A stretch of DNA of 64,000 nucleotides from Alentia gelatinosa (Eukaryota > Annelida > Polychaeta > Phyllodocida > Polynoidae): positions 136,533,118 through 136,597,117 of the forward strand of contig OX465579.1 in NCBI GenBank assembly GCA_950022655.1, given 5' to 3'. Below, piece after piece: positions 34,921-46,435 of this stretch (the first letter of the stretch is position 1; every line of letters starts with the position of its first letter). The translations under genes and the position numbers were made by a program. A model generated the notes under the pieces. That model saw only the letters and a program-made list of their open reading frames with translations, searched no databases and had not been told where the DNA came from.

Positions 34921-36066
34921 ATAATCATTTAGGGTTTTTTCATTTATCTATTTTAAATTCGCGATTAGAAGCTTCAAACCTCGCCCTTACTAGTATTTAT
35001 TCATTTTTAAAGTAAAACCATTGATGAACACAATGGTTCATTAGTAATTTAAGGCTTGTGTGCCTAATCCTATCTGTTATCTTGAATTTGAAACCATCAC
35101 TGCAGTTCAAACTCTAGTAACCTACTTCGCTTCTAAGCCTGTGTCAGAGAAGGAGTACTTACTGACAGTAATGACCTACTTGTAGAGTGAACCTCGCTAA
35201 CTTTCTTGCAGTGTCCCGTATGTAGAGAAGGATGAGCATCTCTCTATCATAGATCATCGTTGTGGGAGAAGCTCGCAGGTGTAAAGCATCACCAAAAGAA
35301 CTCATACTCATAGGTCTCCTCCACTGTCTTCATGCAGAGCGGGTGCCCACTCTCTCATGAAATACCGCGTTTCATAGCAATTATCCGCGTGCTCGCTGTG
35401 AAATGCTTGTTCACTTCACGAAGGATCAAGGCAAAATGTAAAGGAATTTTGCCAATAGCCTTAGCCTACGGAATAGAATCCTATTCTACAAGTGCCACGT
35501 TGTACCGAGGTGTGTGGGTCTATAGCTTTCTACAAAAGTAGTCCGGTTTCTTCATTATTGGTAGAAACCAATGTGTTTATTTCCTTAGTTTTCTTCCTTG
35601 TTTCATGTCTTAATTAGGCTAAATCCTAAGGCGAACTTGGACATGATGTAATAGTCGCCACTCGATACAATTAGTCTAAAAGCAGCTACCACAAGGTATA
35701 AACAATCAACATCATTGCAGTTCGAGATCAGTAATAGTATGAGGCTCATAGTCATTTAGATGTGAGGTTACAGTTCTTATTCACCCACAGTTCAAATTTT
35801 GGATTCTCTTACATTTCAGTTATAAGTCTGATTGGTACTAGCCCTTGACCACAAATAATACATTGAATAGTTAACAAGTCTTTTATGATGATAGTTAAAT
35901 CTGGTTGGTTAAGATTCAGTAGCTTTTGCTACTTAGATGTTGTTATAAATGCACCCAGAGTGTAATCCTCATAATGTCACAGTTTATAGTACTAGGTGAG
36001 TCATGCACTTACTCCAGGCTAGCACCTCTGCAGCACCTATAATGCTATATACACACCTATGATGTC
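34921..36066. other. Gene-free AT-rich stretch
   Basis: Nothing recognisable beyond short frames. Confidence 0.5.
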
Positions 36067-36114
36067 GCTTACATCAACGAGTATAGAGAGTGTCTCTATA
36101 CTCGTTGCTTACAT
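36067..36114. mobile_element. Miniature palindrome with 7-bp direct-repeat flanks, copy 1
   Basis: CAACGAGTATAGAGA (36075-36089), loop GTG, and TCTCTATACTCGTTG (36093-36107) form a perfect 15-bp stem. It is flanked directly by CTTACAT at 36068-36074 and CTTACAT at 36108-36114 (8 bp if the neighbouring G is counted), as expected for a target-site duplication. The same palindrome recurs at 53935-53964. A 33-bp unit consists only of its two inverted repeats, so it can move only with a transposase supplied from elsewhere, or it is the end product of internal deletion. Confidence 0.65.
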
Positions 36115-36156
36115 GTATACTTCAACACCTGCATAAGACTTTTATTTCATACCTCT

Positions 36157-36275
36157 AGGCCTGGCATCTACTGAGCTCCCGATGTGCCTCGATGCACCTC
36201 CCAATAAAAAATATCAAATCGCGTCAGAAGGTCACCTATGATCAGGGCAATTGGTCAACTCTCTGCGATTAGGCT
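36157..36275. mobile_element. Truncated MITE family A copy 3
   Basis: TAGGCCTGGCATCTACT..., GATGCACCTCCCAATA, AAATCGCGTCAGAAGGTCACCTA and GGTCAACTCTCTGCGATTAG align with one half of the 39449-39733 element with many substitutions. Only about 120 bp remain and the other terminus is missing. It is older than the other two copies. Confidence 0.75.
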
Positions 36276-36502
36276 TCTATGCAAAATATGCGTCTATGAT
36301 TTCGTTCCGATGAAAAACCTGTATCGTAGGGTATCTATGACATTTAATCATAACCAATTGTTCGTTGTTGATTATCAGTTGGGATTGGGCAACGTTTTGT
36401 TGGCGATTATAATTCATTCATGAATTGTGTTTTTATTTCGTTCAGTGTTCCTGATACACCAAGATGATATTACGGGGGTAGTTTCCTTAGCTGCGGGTTA
36501 TT

Positions 36503-36705
36503 AGCTGATACCATGGTATCGAGGGCATACAATTAAATATGACAATCATTGTCCTTCAGGCTTAGAACTAAGTCGTTAAAATAAATTACAAATAAGACCT
36601 GTAGGTCCCAGGACAGAGCCCTAGAGCACACCATACGCAATAAGTAGAATGGACGTTATTTTCCATATTACATGTATAATTTTATCTCTCTTCATAACTC
36701 ATATT
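36503..36705 (-). pseudogene. Decayed non-LTR reverse transcriptase fragment
   Basis: Minus-strand translation gives GVL then a stop then GSVLGP at 36632-36603, a 4-base slip (36602-36599), VLFVIYFNDL at 36598-36569, and in the same frame LYALDTMVSA at 36532-36503. These correspond, in order and spacing, to the RT motif GVPQGS.LGP, the L(F)xIYxNDL segment and the catalytic LYADDT motif; here the first Asp of YADD is Leu. In-frame stops and the frameshift show it is dead. A possible upstream S-Y..R segment lies at about 36700. The motif set fits CR1/Jockey-group LINEs. Confidence 0.88.
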
Positions 36706-36710
36706 CCCAT

Positions 36711-39440
36711 ACCTTAATGCTACATGCACTTTAGCACAGCGCTATTTCTTACATACGAATTATTTGCTCAGAGCCTCCTTGTTCATTACAGAGTATTGCA
36801 CACTTTACTGTGCATGTTGGTTTTTTCTAACTGCTTCGTTCTGGATTCAAGATGGCGGCCCCCTGGTGTAACCTGGACGCGGTTTATACCCCTCGAGGGC
36901 CTTTGAGCCCTCATTAGTCGCACTCCAGGGCGGAAGGTGCCGGTTCCGGGGTTCTGCGATAGGGTGACTGGAGTTGACATGCGGGCGTCGCGACCAATAC
37001 AAGCACGGAGAATGTGGTGGGAAAATGAGCCGGGGTTGGGTGGAGGCGACTCTCTGTGAGGTGGAGAAGGCAAGGTGATTAGAGATAGCAGACATGGTGG
37101 TTTTCATGATGGAGGAAGTTGTCCAGGATCCCAGGTGGCAGACTAAGAGATGTAGGAGTCACCGGTGATAGCCATGGGCAGTTTCATTAAAAGCTCTAAG
37201 CAACTCATGGATGAAATAGTGGTCCTTCCTTTATAAGAAATTTTCACTGCCGAGAATAGAGACTAATAGCTATCAAACGTTATCATCATCAGTCGAAAAA
37301 AAAATTTCATCTAAGGCTAACCTCGTGAAGCATGAGGCTTGGTGATGGTGGTTTGTATTAGGGTAATGTGCAGTTTTCAGATGCAGGGAAAGTTTGTATA
37401 AAGATTAGATATAAATTGGAATATCGGGCAGATCTGTAGCTTTATGGGTAGAAGACGGTCCATAGAGGATCACAGGTTAGACGGATGTTTGTTGAGGGGT
37501 CATTGGGGTATATACAATATTGACAACAATGAGAGCAGTCACCAAATAGTAACTCTCAACCACACCCTCCAACACACAGGTGATTGGTAACAGATCCATG
37601 TCAAGAATATACAGAACCCTTAATTCGGAACGAAACAATTGTGGCATCCACAACCTACCTACCAGACAGGAGTATTCTATAAAGAGTTGAACGATAGTAG
37701 AATGTGGAGGGACCTGCCAACGGTTGATGATGGCAGAGTAGACCAATGAACAGGCAACGAGAGTTGAAGGTGTCAGTGGTGAAGTGGACTCCTGTCATGC
37801 ACTCAGGAGCTGCTCACAGTGCAGGAGGTGGGGTATGTCAGGGTTGACGAGGGGAGAAGGCGCGTGGAGAGGGTTCACAGGAGGAGGAGGGGTGGGAGCA
37901 GGGTCTACCGGGTGCAGCGGGGTGAGAAGCCCACCCGTCTATGTTGATCATCACTCCAGTCACACAGACATACCCGCTGGCCGGGTTACGTCTATCCACA
38001 CCCTGGAGGACATGCATCACCTGGGAAAGGGGTCTTCAAGGGGTAAGGACCAAACACCGCATTGCCAATACTTATAGCCTTTTCGGCAGTAGAAGGTATC
38101 AGCAGCGAATAAAGGAGCACCATTTCCATATCTATATGTACGTCTGTTCACCATAGAAATGCCACGGAAACACAACAATGAATGTCAAATAGCTGTCATT
38201 TGCAATCTTGTAAATGCATTCATGTTTTGTTATGGTTCTAAACATCATTTTGGACAATTCTGTGGATTCTCCCACACTAAACCAACCATCTACCTCTACT
38301 TATATCGTAATGCTTTTCGTTCCGTTACCCATCGCGAGGTGTGGTTGGACAAAATTACTGACATAATGTACTTATATATAAACATTTCTGGCTGGTTGAG
38401 AATTATGCATGGAATGAATAATTTCCTACCAAAAGTTCAACGAATTCTATGTAACCAAGCGATGGGAAAAACCTTATTCCCTTCGTCCCAGCACATGCAG
38501 GGGCTGGCAGAATGGGTGTCGGGGATGTGTGCATCTCCCCTTGTAGTTCCTCCAGGAAGGATCTGGAGGACGCTTTAACCTGACAGCCAACTCCCGGTGG
38601 TCCCTGCTCCACTCAGGCGTCTGAGACGTCTTTGATTGGCCCGGGTACACCACGTGGTCCTCATCAGAGACGCCACCAAAGAGGTAATATTTTTGTCATT
38701 TATTTTTTCCCCGTCAGGGAATCTGCATGGCCGAGGTAGTGAAATGTCGTATGGTGATGGAAATATCAGCCGTTTCAAAATGAGTATTATGCATATTCTA
38801 ACTTTCGCTATGTTGTTTTCTACAGTTTGTTGATTTGTTAAATGTTGGAATGGAAAATAAAATGTATTGTATTCGAAAGGTCCTTGGTGTGAATCATCTA
38901 AAGTGTGGGAAAACTCCAAATGGGTGTTCATTTGGATGAAGTCCTGCATTAAGGAATCCATTGATAGCAGTGTCGCATTATTTCCCTACTGTATTGCGCG
39001 GACACAGTTGACTAATTTAAGTATTACAGGGATGTTGGCTGCCAGATGTCTTACTGGTCAAGGTAAGGATGGTGGGTATGGTCTCTAACAGGATATAATG
39101 TTAATAATGTTGTTGATACCTGTTAAATATGTCACCCTATGACTCACCAAAAAGTGAAATGTATAAACACGCAATTATCAGCCAATAACTAGGTAATACA
39201 CACCAAAGAATAAATATGTTTGAACCTCTAGGTGTCCAAGGATATCTAGATATACATGAAAACCGATAGCTAAAATCTAATCTTTTTATTGAAACAAAAA
39301 AAACAACAAAAAAGAAAATAATAATAATGTTGATGGTGTTAACAACATAGAAACAGCTAGGACCAAATCTATGAGAGGGGGGATACCAGACGAGCAGGAA
39401 ACACAGCGGCACTGCTAAACCTACCCCGCTGCCCTGAAGG
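36711..39440. other. Gene-free stretch
   Basis: 36840-37080 is GC-rich, beginning with a YY1-like AAGATGGCGGC at about 36850. 37780-37960 is GGAGG-rich. Frames at 38159-38578 (139 codons, +) and 38575-38961 (128 codons, minus) have no recognised domain. An E-box CCACGTGG occurs near 38650. No repeat found. Confidence 0.4.
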
Positions 39441-39448
39441 AGGTGTAC

Positions 39449-39733
39449 AAGGCCCGGCGTCCACCTACTACGATATGGCTCCGATATGGTCTACGATGCA
39501 CCTCCCGATACAAAATCAAAATCGCGTCGGAAGGTCACCTAATATCGGTGCAGTTGACCACGTTTCTGCGTTTAGACACCGATAAAAACCCCATACAATG
39601 CGTGGTGGATTGGCTTGTCTAGACATATGTCTACGATTTTGCATCTTCCGGATATGTCACCGATTTTGACATTTTGTATCGGTGCCATATCGGGAAGTCT
39701 ACGATTTTATCGTACTAGGTGGACGCCGGGCCT
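39449..39733 (-). mobile_element. MITE family A, copy 2
   Basis: Begins AAGGCCCGGCGTCCACCTAC and ends GTGGACGCCGGGCCTT. Its interior is the reverse complement of the 34635-34920 copy, e.g. ACCCCATACAATGCGTGG against CCACGCATTGTATGGGG. Right flank is TAT; left flank is ACA, so the duplicated target is not clear here. Short open frames in both copies (shared MSRHMSTIL start) are accidental products of this repeat. Confidence 0.9.
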
Positions 39734-41379
39734 TATAGTTATAGTCAGTCACTGTATTGGAGACTATATATACTGGAGAGCCTCCCCCGGGTGGTCGCCA
39801 GCTGGGTTTTGTGGTGAGCGTAACCCCTTTGGTTGTTGGTGATTGGCAACTGTAGAAAGAGGTGATAGCTTGTTGCCTTTGGTGTTGCGTCTACACACAG
39901 TGATCTAACCTACTCCCTGTTTCTCATTAGCCCCGCTAGGCGGCTCTGCTCACGTGTAACATTAGTCTCATCAATTCTAATACAATCTCAAATAAACTAC
40001 CCTTCCTCTATACACACAATCACTTTCAACCTCGCTACTCTACCCCTGCCGCTGGCAAGCAAAAAAGCCGCCTTTTCCAAATTATCCCAGTTCTATTGGT
40101 GGAATATTTGCTTCCAGGAATGTGGGGGAAAGGGAGAGAAAGACCCAGTTTGAAGGAGATCGGAGGGGATATAACAGAATGCGTCGGTGGTGATGTGTAC
40201 AGGCGTGAGGGGTTAGGTTTACTGCGATGGAAGCTGACTAGGGTGAGGGGAAGATTTCAAGGTGAATTGACATTTTTTTGTTAAGCGGCTGTGGTGTGTC
40301 TCCCCCAGTCATTCTCAGTCGTCCCCGCCTCCAGCACCTTAGCACCGTGGGTGGTCGTTCCTCCAGAGTCCGTCCACCACCTGCACAATACCCCTGAGCT
40401 GAATGTCTTTGTGCCATGATATCGCCCTGTTTATTTCAGTATTCTTTCCTCAGACCTCAATCAATGTGTACAAATAAATACGTATGCATATTGATTTCAA
40501 TTTTTTAACATCAACATGTTTGATGAAATGCATGGACCAGTAAAATAGCCTATCATAGAACAAAATCTGGATTCCGCTGTTGGTAAACAGTGTCACAATC
40601 ATCCGTCAGTAGATCCTAACGGTAATCTATCGAACATTTTGTGTTTCTCTGCAATGATAAACCACTGGCTATGGTCATCCTATCATGATATTTACATGGG
40701 TATCATTATAGAAAGCATTTGGTGCCTATTTCCACTGCTGGGAACAAATGTCCAGTTTCGAGAGAAATACCTGATGGATAACCCCGGCATGATTTGCCTT
40801 CACATATTACTTCAAGAAAGTCTAAGGCGAGAAAAATGAAATAAGGTCATTGATATACAGATATAATGTAAAATACAAATATGACGAAACTCTAATATCA
40901 CTTGAAGGTAGTTCGAGGCATTAACACATCACACGATCATCATTGTCAGAGTATGATTTCAGTTTGAATACATTACCTATGAGTGTGTGCGCATATTTGT
41001 TCTATCTTGCTACAATTGATAAATACATACAAGAGGATGTATTATCAATGAGACAATGATAAAGCTATGTAGGCTACTTGTCGCGAGGAACAGCACAGGC
41101 CATCAATTGAGATGTGGATAGAAACACCTTCCCCCGTATGATAAACAATGTACATCTTGCATACGCCAGTACTGAGGTCGGAACAAAAAGTTACCCTAAA
41201 TTCCTCAGACATCTTTCATGACCTTGTCCATCTGAGCCAATGACTTTAGCCTCTGGAAGATATATCATAGCAGAGAGAAAAACTGAATGAATATGATTGG
41301 GCTTAAGGATGAGGGCGTTCGGAGGGTGGAGGGTGGGGGGAGACCACGGGTGTAGAATGGAGACGTTTTGGAGCTGTTT
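39734..41379. other. Gene-free stretch
   Basis: 40100-40270 is purine-rich on the + strand. Otherwise nothing recognisable. Confidence 0.45.
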
Positions 41380-41740
41380 TCTGTCCGTGGCTCGGTCGTG
41401 CCTCCTGGTGACGTGTTGATTTACGGAGTGGCGGACAGCGTCTGAACGACCGCGTTGATTTCAGGGCCATGTTCATTTCACTGGGCGCGTCGGCGTTGTC
41501 GTCATCTTCAGAGTACTAGAAACTCAAACCGCGCGCGCGCGAGGGACGCCCTCCCGGAAGCCGTCTGCCCCCCAGTCGACGATGACGACGGACGCGCGGC
41601 AGCCTCCCGACAGGCTGCGCTCTGATCTGACGGCAGCGACGTCAGCGGACGTCCGGGCAAATAAACGCCGGCCGAACAGATGAGACACCGTCCGGACAGA
41701 TGAAAGTGGCAGCTATCGTGACCGGAATCGGAGGCTGAAA
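41380..41740. promoter_or_regulatory. CpG-dense island
   Basis: Very CpG-rich, with an alternating CG run (CGCGCGCGCGCG, about 41530-41542) able to adopt Z-DNA, an ETS-like CCGGAAG near 41555, GACGTCAGCGGACGTCC near 41640, and a stem GCAGCCT 41600-41606 / AGGCTGC 41612-41618. TGATCTGACGGCAGC (41623-41637) recurs at 57940-57954, each followed closely by GTCCGGGCA. Promoter or enhancer role is inferred. Confidence 0.4.
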
Positions 41741-43759
41741 GCAACACAGACAGGGCCTGTCGACGAGAGGCTCAACGCTGGGTGGGGCAGAGGGGGTCTG
41801 GGTGGGAAATTGTGCGGTAGAAGGGGGCATAAAAACACAAAAAAGCGCAGGGGTTGAAGGAATCCAGGTAGAACTAATACTGCACTGTGTTTGATCATTC
41901 ATGGCCTTGGGCTGGACGTGGTGAAAGAGCAGCAGAGGGGGTTGAAGTGGGGAGGCCCCGGGGGAGAGAGAGTATACTGATGCCAACCTGAAGAAGGGTA
42001 TCACCACACACATACATCTCACATCTACCCTGCCCCTCACACACACCTATACACCCTGGAGGGACAGCTAGGTGCGTAGTGGTAGAGTATAGGGAATGAT
42101 AGGAGAGGACTGCGCTGTGGGGGGCCAGGTAACCTGTTTCTTTATCTCTACCAGACACACTTTGTATTTGTCAAAGGCACTTGCGTAAGATGTGTGGTAA
42201 GGTAGTTGTTATTTGTTGCTGGTGCATCTTTGTGGGATGATTGTCAACTACTCCCCCAATATTCCTGTGTTTTCTTTTTTCATCTCTTTCCATGCCCCTT
42301 GCTCTCACCAAAACACATTTTTATAACCTTTATTTAAGCTGGTCACTTATTTAAGCTGAATCATTTAGCATAGGGATTGGTTCTAGATGGACATACAGAT
42401 GTTAGCTGTTTTTAAACTCTTTGTGTGATTCCTTTACTTTGTTCCGTTGCTTTAATGAAGACACACATGGAAATTCTCCTAAAATTGAATGGGGAGAGCA
42501 GTATGAATGTATATGTGCCTTTTGATGCAGGCTTGCAATTACTTTTGATAAACGGATGAGTAGCCTGCGAAAAAGGTGTTTCTGTGTTTAATATCCTGCC
42601 AATCTATTTGGGTATATGAAATCAATCGTAGATCATTAAATCATAATACTATACCGATACCAACCATGTAAAAATGCGCTCACAAGAGCAATAGGAGTTA
42701 AATAAGATAAACACCAAATCTTCATCAAGCTAGGCGGCTCAGGCATACTTTTTACAGTTCACAACCGTTCCTCCAGTGTCAAACACTGGAGTAGAAGATG
42801 GGTGACACTGAAGACCTCAACAGCCTCTTTCCCTGTATATATAGGAGCTAATTTGTGAGAGGCCTGCCCCCTAGGTCTTCGTAGATGTGTACAGGGCTGG
42901 TTAGTGTCGGCCCTCGACCTCCGTCACCTCCATACTCAGTAAACGCGGCCGTTTTGCCGCCTCCCACTGCTAAGACAGTAAAATCTCGCCTGCCTAGCAA
43001 AGCTTGCATACAGGGCTTCTTTAAGTTTACGAGATAAGACCCTCTGATATGTCTCGCTGGTGTAGTTTCGGGACAAAAACAAGCATTATTGACATATATA
43101 ATTTTCATTCTATGCTAGAATAATTGATTCATGGCGTTCGGGGTCTCCTATTCCTACAGTAACGAATTTTACTAGGCCCTCTGATTCTTTTCTGACTAGA
43201 CATAGAAAAGAAAAACAAAATCGAAGTCGTTAATCTGTCATATGATCCATTAAAATATTAGATTTGTAAACCACAAAATGCATATAGATGTTTCCAGAAA
43301 TAAATCAAATTATATTTTGTTTCTGCTCTTGTGATATGGGCAGAATCCTATTGCAAGAGTTACATCACTTTGGATGTTACCATAGGAATGTAAAAGAAAG
43401 GGGTCTGAGTGACATATGTAGGTCGATAGATTAAGAGTCCATGATATCATCTATAATGGAGGTAATGATATCATCGATGATAAATGTGGAATGTCAGAGA
43501 GCTTCTATCGAGGCAATAAAAAAATGCAACTTCGTGTGACTCTATGAGGACTTGAGTGACATTATGCAGCAAAATTCTCAGTAGAGAACCCGTATTCACT
43601 TTACCAACTACATGTGCATGCATATATCACCATGCCTTGCGACCCTCATCATCTGCAAGCGTTCACCCTGACCTACCCTGAGAAATACCACACATTGCGA
43701 TAAGGGTTCCGTGACCTAATCTCCTCGGCCTAGTCAGGCAAGCGCCCCGCTTATTAACA
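41741..43759. other. Gene-free stretch
   Basis: Two overlapping minus frames (134 and 87 codons, 41642-42158) lie in GC-rich sequence with no domain. The rest is plain AT-rich DNA. Confidence 0.45.
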
Positions 43760-44230
43760 CAGACTTTTGTTGCTAGGTTAATTTTTTCCCACCCTTGGCG
43801 TGGGCTCAGGGGGGTCTCGAAGGCGAAGGGGGGTCCTATAGAATATCAGGCCTGTCGACATTCGAGACAGGATGAAAGTGCTGTGGTCTTCTGGTGGCGT
43901 TCAATGCCGTCTTGTCGCTTCATCACTCAAAACCCGCGCACCCGCGGACCGACATCGTAAATCAACCCCTCTTCTAGTTTCCACCCTCCTAGGCAACACG
44001 CATGCCTCCACGCAAACCATTAATTTATGAATATTTTATTCCGCGAACATCGGTGGGCGGTGAACCGGGGCCGCGGGGTTATCTTTTGAAGTCGTGCTCT
44101 ACACGTCGAGTCGTGTCTTTTCTGGGCAGACGACTTTCCATTTGTTATGATAAAAATGTCAGCAGCGTTTCCCGCCCTCCTGCTTCCCACTCTTCCCCGC
44201 CGCCCGCTGAAATAAACAACTTCTGACGTC
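43760..44230. promoter_or_regulatory. Candidate enhancer
   Basis: GACTTTTGTTGCTAGGTTAA near 43765 (SOX- and homeodomain-like), the half X-box CTAGGCAACACG near 43990 and CCATTAATTTATGAATATTT from 44018 (clustered homeodomain cores) lie in otherwise CpG-rich DNA. The 74-codon + frame at 44002-44226 has no domain. Inferred regulatory. Confidence 0.35.
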
Positions 44231-46101
44231 GAATTATCTGTTTCTCATTATGTTCATTTCACATTCGGCTGAGTATGATTGGAGGGTGTTCCTTATAACC
44301 CTGCAAATGTTCGCTTGGAGGGTGGTTCTGACGGGTTCGGGGTTTTGATGAGTTTAAGGACGGGCGGGCTCTATATGCCCACGTCCCACACACGTTTGTC
44401 ACTGTCAAACTCCGAGTTATCCCCACTTCAACCGACCCCCAATCTGCCTTTATCTGCTCCGACTATCCATTTAAATCAAGACAGCTGTTGCTGGCTGTGA
44501 TACTTAGCAGACAGCGCAGTAATTTCTGTTGGAGAAACAGGCCGACTCCCCAAGCATCTGAATATCTCGTAAATCACATTTCTCCACCCTCTATACGTCA
44601 CCATGTAGCGTGCTGGGAGGTGGGTGGAGGTGTACAACTACATGGCGCTGAAACAGGGAAAGAGTATAGTGAGACCTGAACTCATCGGAGAGGTGGGGGG
44701 GGGGGGGCATGCTGACCTCTTGCATAAAATGAATTATCCTGAATAAAGGCAGCAAAAACGAAGCGGCAGTAAGTAATATTACTTAAAGATCATAACATTC
44801 TCTGAACAAGTGAAACATTCTTCATTTTTCTCTTGGAAGGAATTCATTGTGCTTTTTTTTAAGAGCTTGTGACCAAATCAATTGAGTAACAGCATTTCAT
44901 CAAGCGTGCGTCATAATGATAAGACGAAGTGGATTGTTTGAACAATATCAAGGCCATTACTCATTTCCCAACAGTGTATGTAAGGCGTTGGCTTCATCAG
45001 AAGCCATATCAGGCATCGTAGCTGAGCCTCTGTACGTCAATATTGTGATGAACAAGGGGGTTTGGTGTTTCTCCCTATTCGTCCATTGATCACGGAACTG
45101 GAGGTTGGGTAGAGGGAAAGGTTCGAAAAGGGGAAGGTGAGAAGTGAGGAAGACAAATGTATCAAGAAAGGGAATGGTGTGGAAAGGGAACTTGATGCAG
45201 GGAAACTAAATGGTAAAAGGGTAACTTTGAATTCAGAAACAGGGACGACGAAGTAGGGGTGGGGGGAGTCATAGCGTGTATGATTCGACTGATTATGATA
45301 TAATGATTTGATATTGTAACTTGCACAAGCAACATCAGTCCTGCAATCCAAATTCATTGAAACCTTAAAAGTATTTAGATATAAAGGGGTGAACAGTAAA
45401 CAGAAGGTTGATATATCTAAACCAAACGTGCCCCCTCCCACCTCTATACAAGCCTGTCAAAATGTCTGCCCCACTCACCGCCTACAGTCAGGTGTCTATG
45501 GACCGTAGTTCCCCTGGCGAGGTGGGGCATTTATCTGATGCCCTCACTGCCCTCTGTGTACATTTCTCACCATCCCGAGTCGACGGATGTTTCGTTTACA
45601 ACGCACCGGGTCATCCCCCTCACCTCGCCGCCAGTGCCGCCACCAGTCCTTTGAAGCGTCGAGATAAGGAAGGATCCATAACTCCATATATGCGCCCACA
45701 CGCTCAGCTGACGAGGTGACCCCCAGGCTGAAAGACGGGTAGAGAAGGAGGCTGGGGATTGTAGTGACGGGCATATGTCGAGATAGGTCGATCTATATTT
45801 TGTATAAGCTAGAATAAGCTACTTCCTTGCAATTAGGTATCAGATGTATACATTTCATGCACCTCTGAAATCGAAACTCACTATCCACGCCCACCTACAC
45901 TACAGAGATGCCCCCCCCCCCCCCCAGCAACCTTATTTTCATATAGTGTCAGAGGGGACAGAGGGGAAGGGGATTTATTAGGGATGGGGAGGTCATGCAT
46001 GGTTTCTTATGTTGAAATTCGACTCTGATGCTGAAACTCTCATCTGTTAATGCTGACCTCTGGCTACCTACTGGAAATTTGTGTTTGGATGACTATATCG
46101 C
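44231..46101. other. Gene-free stretch with homopolymer runs
   Basis: Contains a G13 run at 44695-44707, a purine-rich tract at about 45100-45270 and a C15 run at 45911-45925. The 134-codon minus frame (45037-45441) follows the purine tract and is a composition effect. Confidence 0.5.
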
Positions 46102-46138
46102 TGACTGAAGCCATGTCTATCCGGCATGGCTTCAGTCA
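46102..46138. repeat. Perfect 14-bp stem-loop
   Basis: TGACTGAAGCCATG (46102-46115), a 9-base loop, and CATGGCTTCAGTCA (46125-46138). No direct-repeat flanks. GGCTTCAG is also a word of the minisatellite that follows, so the stem may derive from inverted array units. Confidence 0.75.
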
Positions 46139-46189
46139 ATAATACTAACTTCAGACAATGGTTAAGGAAGTGCCAACTAGGCCCCGTCT

Positions 46190-46435
46190 TGAAACATATG
46201 GCTTCAGACAATAGACTTGGCTCCTCGCAGTGACCCTGGCTTCTAGCAGTGAACTTGGTTTTGAACAGTGAACCTGGCTTCGAACAGTGAACCTGTGTTG
46301 GGGTGATAATCAAGCTGACAGTGAATCTGATTTCTAGCAGTGAACTTGGCTTCTGACAGTGAACCTGACTTCTGACAGGGAGGATCGCTTCTGTAAAAAG
46401 AACCCTGTACCCTGTTTGAGTGAACCTGGCTTTCT
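46190..46435. repeat. Minisatellite, unit about 18-20 bp
   Basis: About ten diverged copies of CAGTGAACCTGGCTTCTGA, with one interruption near 46300-46315 (GTTGGGGTGATAATC). On the minus strand the unit reads as a repeated (S/K)-x-(V/F)-(H/T) peptide in frames of 98 and 128 codons, which are repeat artefacts. Confidence 0.85.

Noticed and set aside
34464..39842. Two frames sharing an MSRHMSTIL... start at 34754 (minus) and 39615 (+), as if paralogous small genes
   Set aside because: Both lie in the two copies of MITE family A; the similarity is DNA-repeat similarity.
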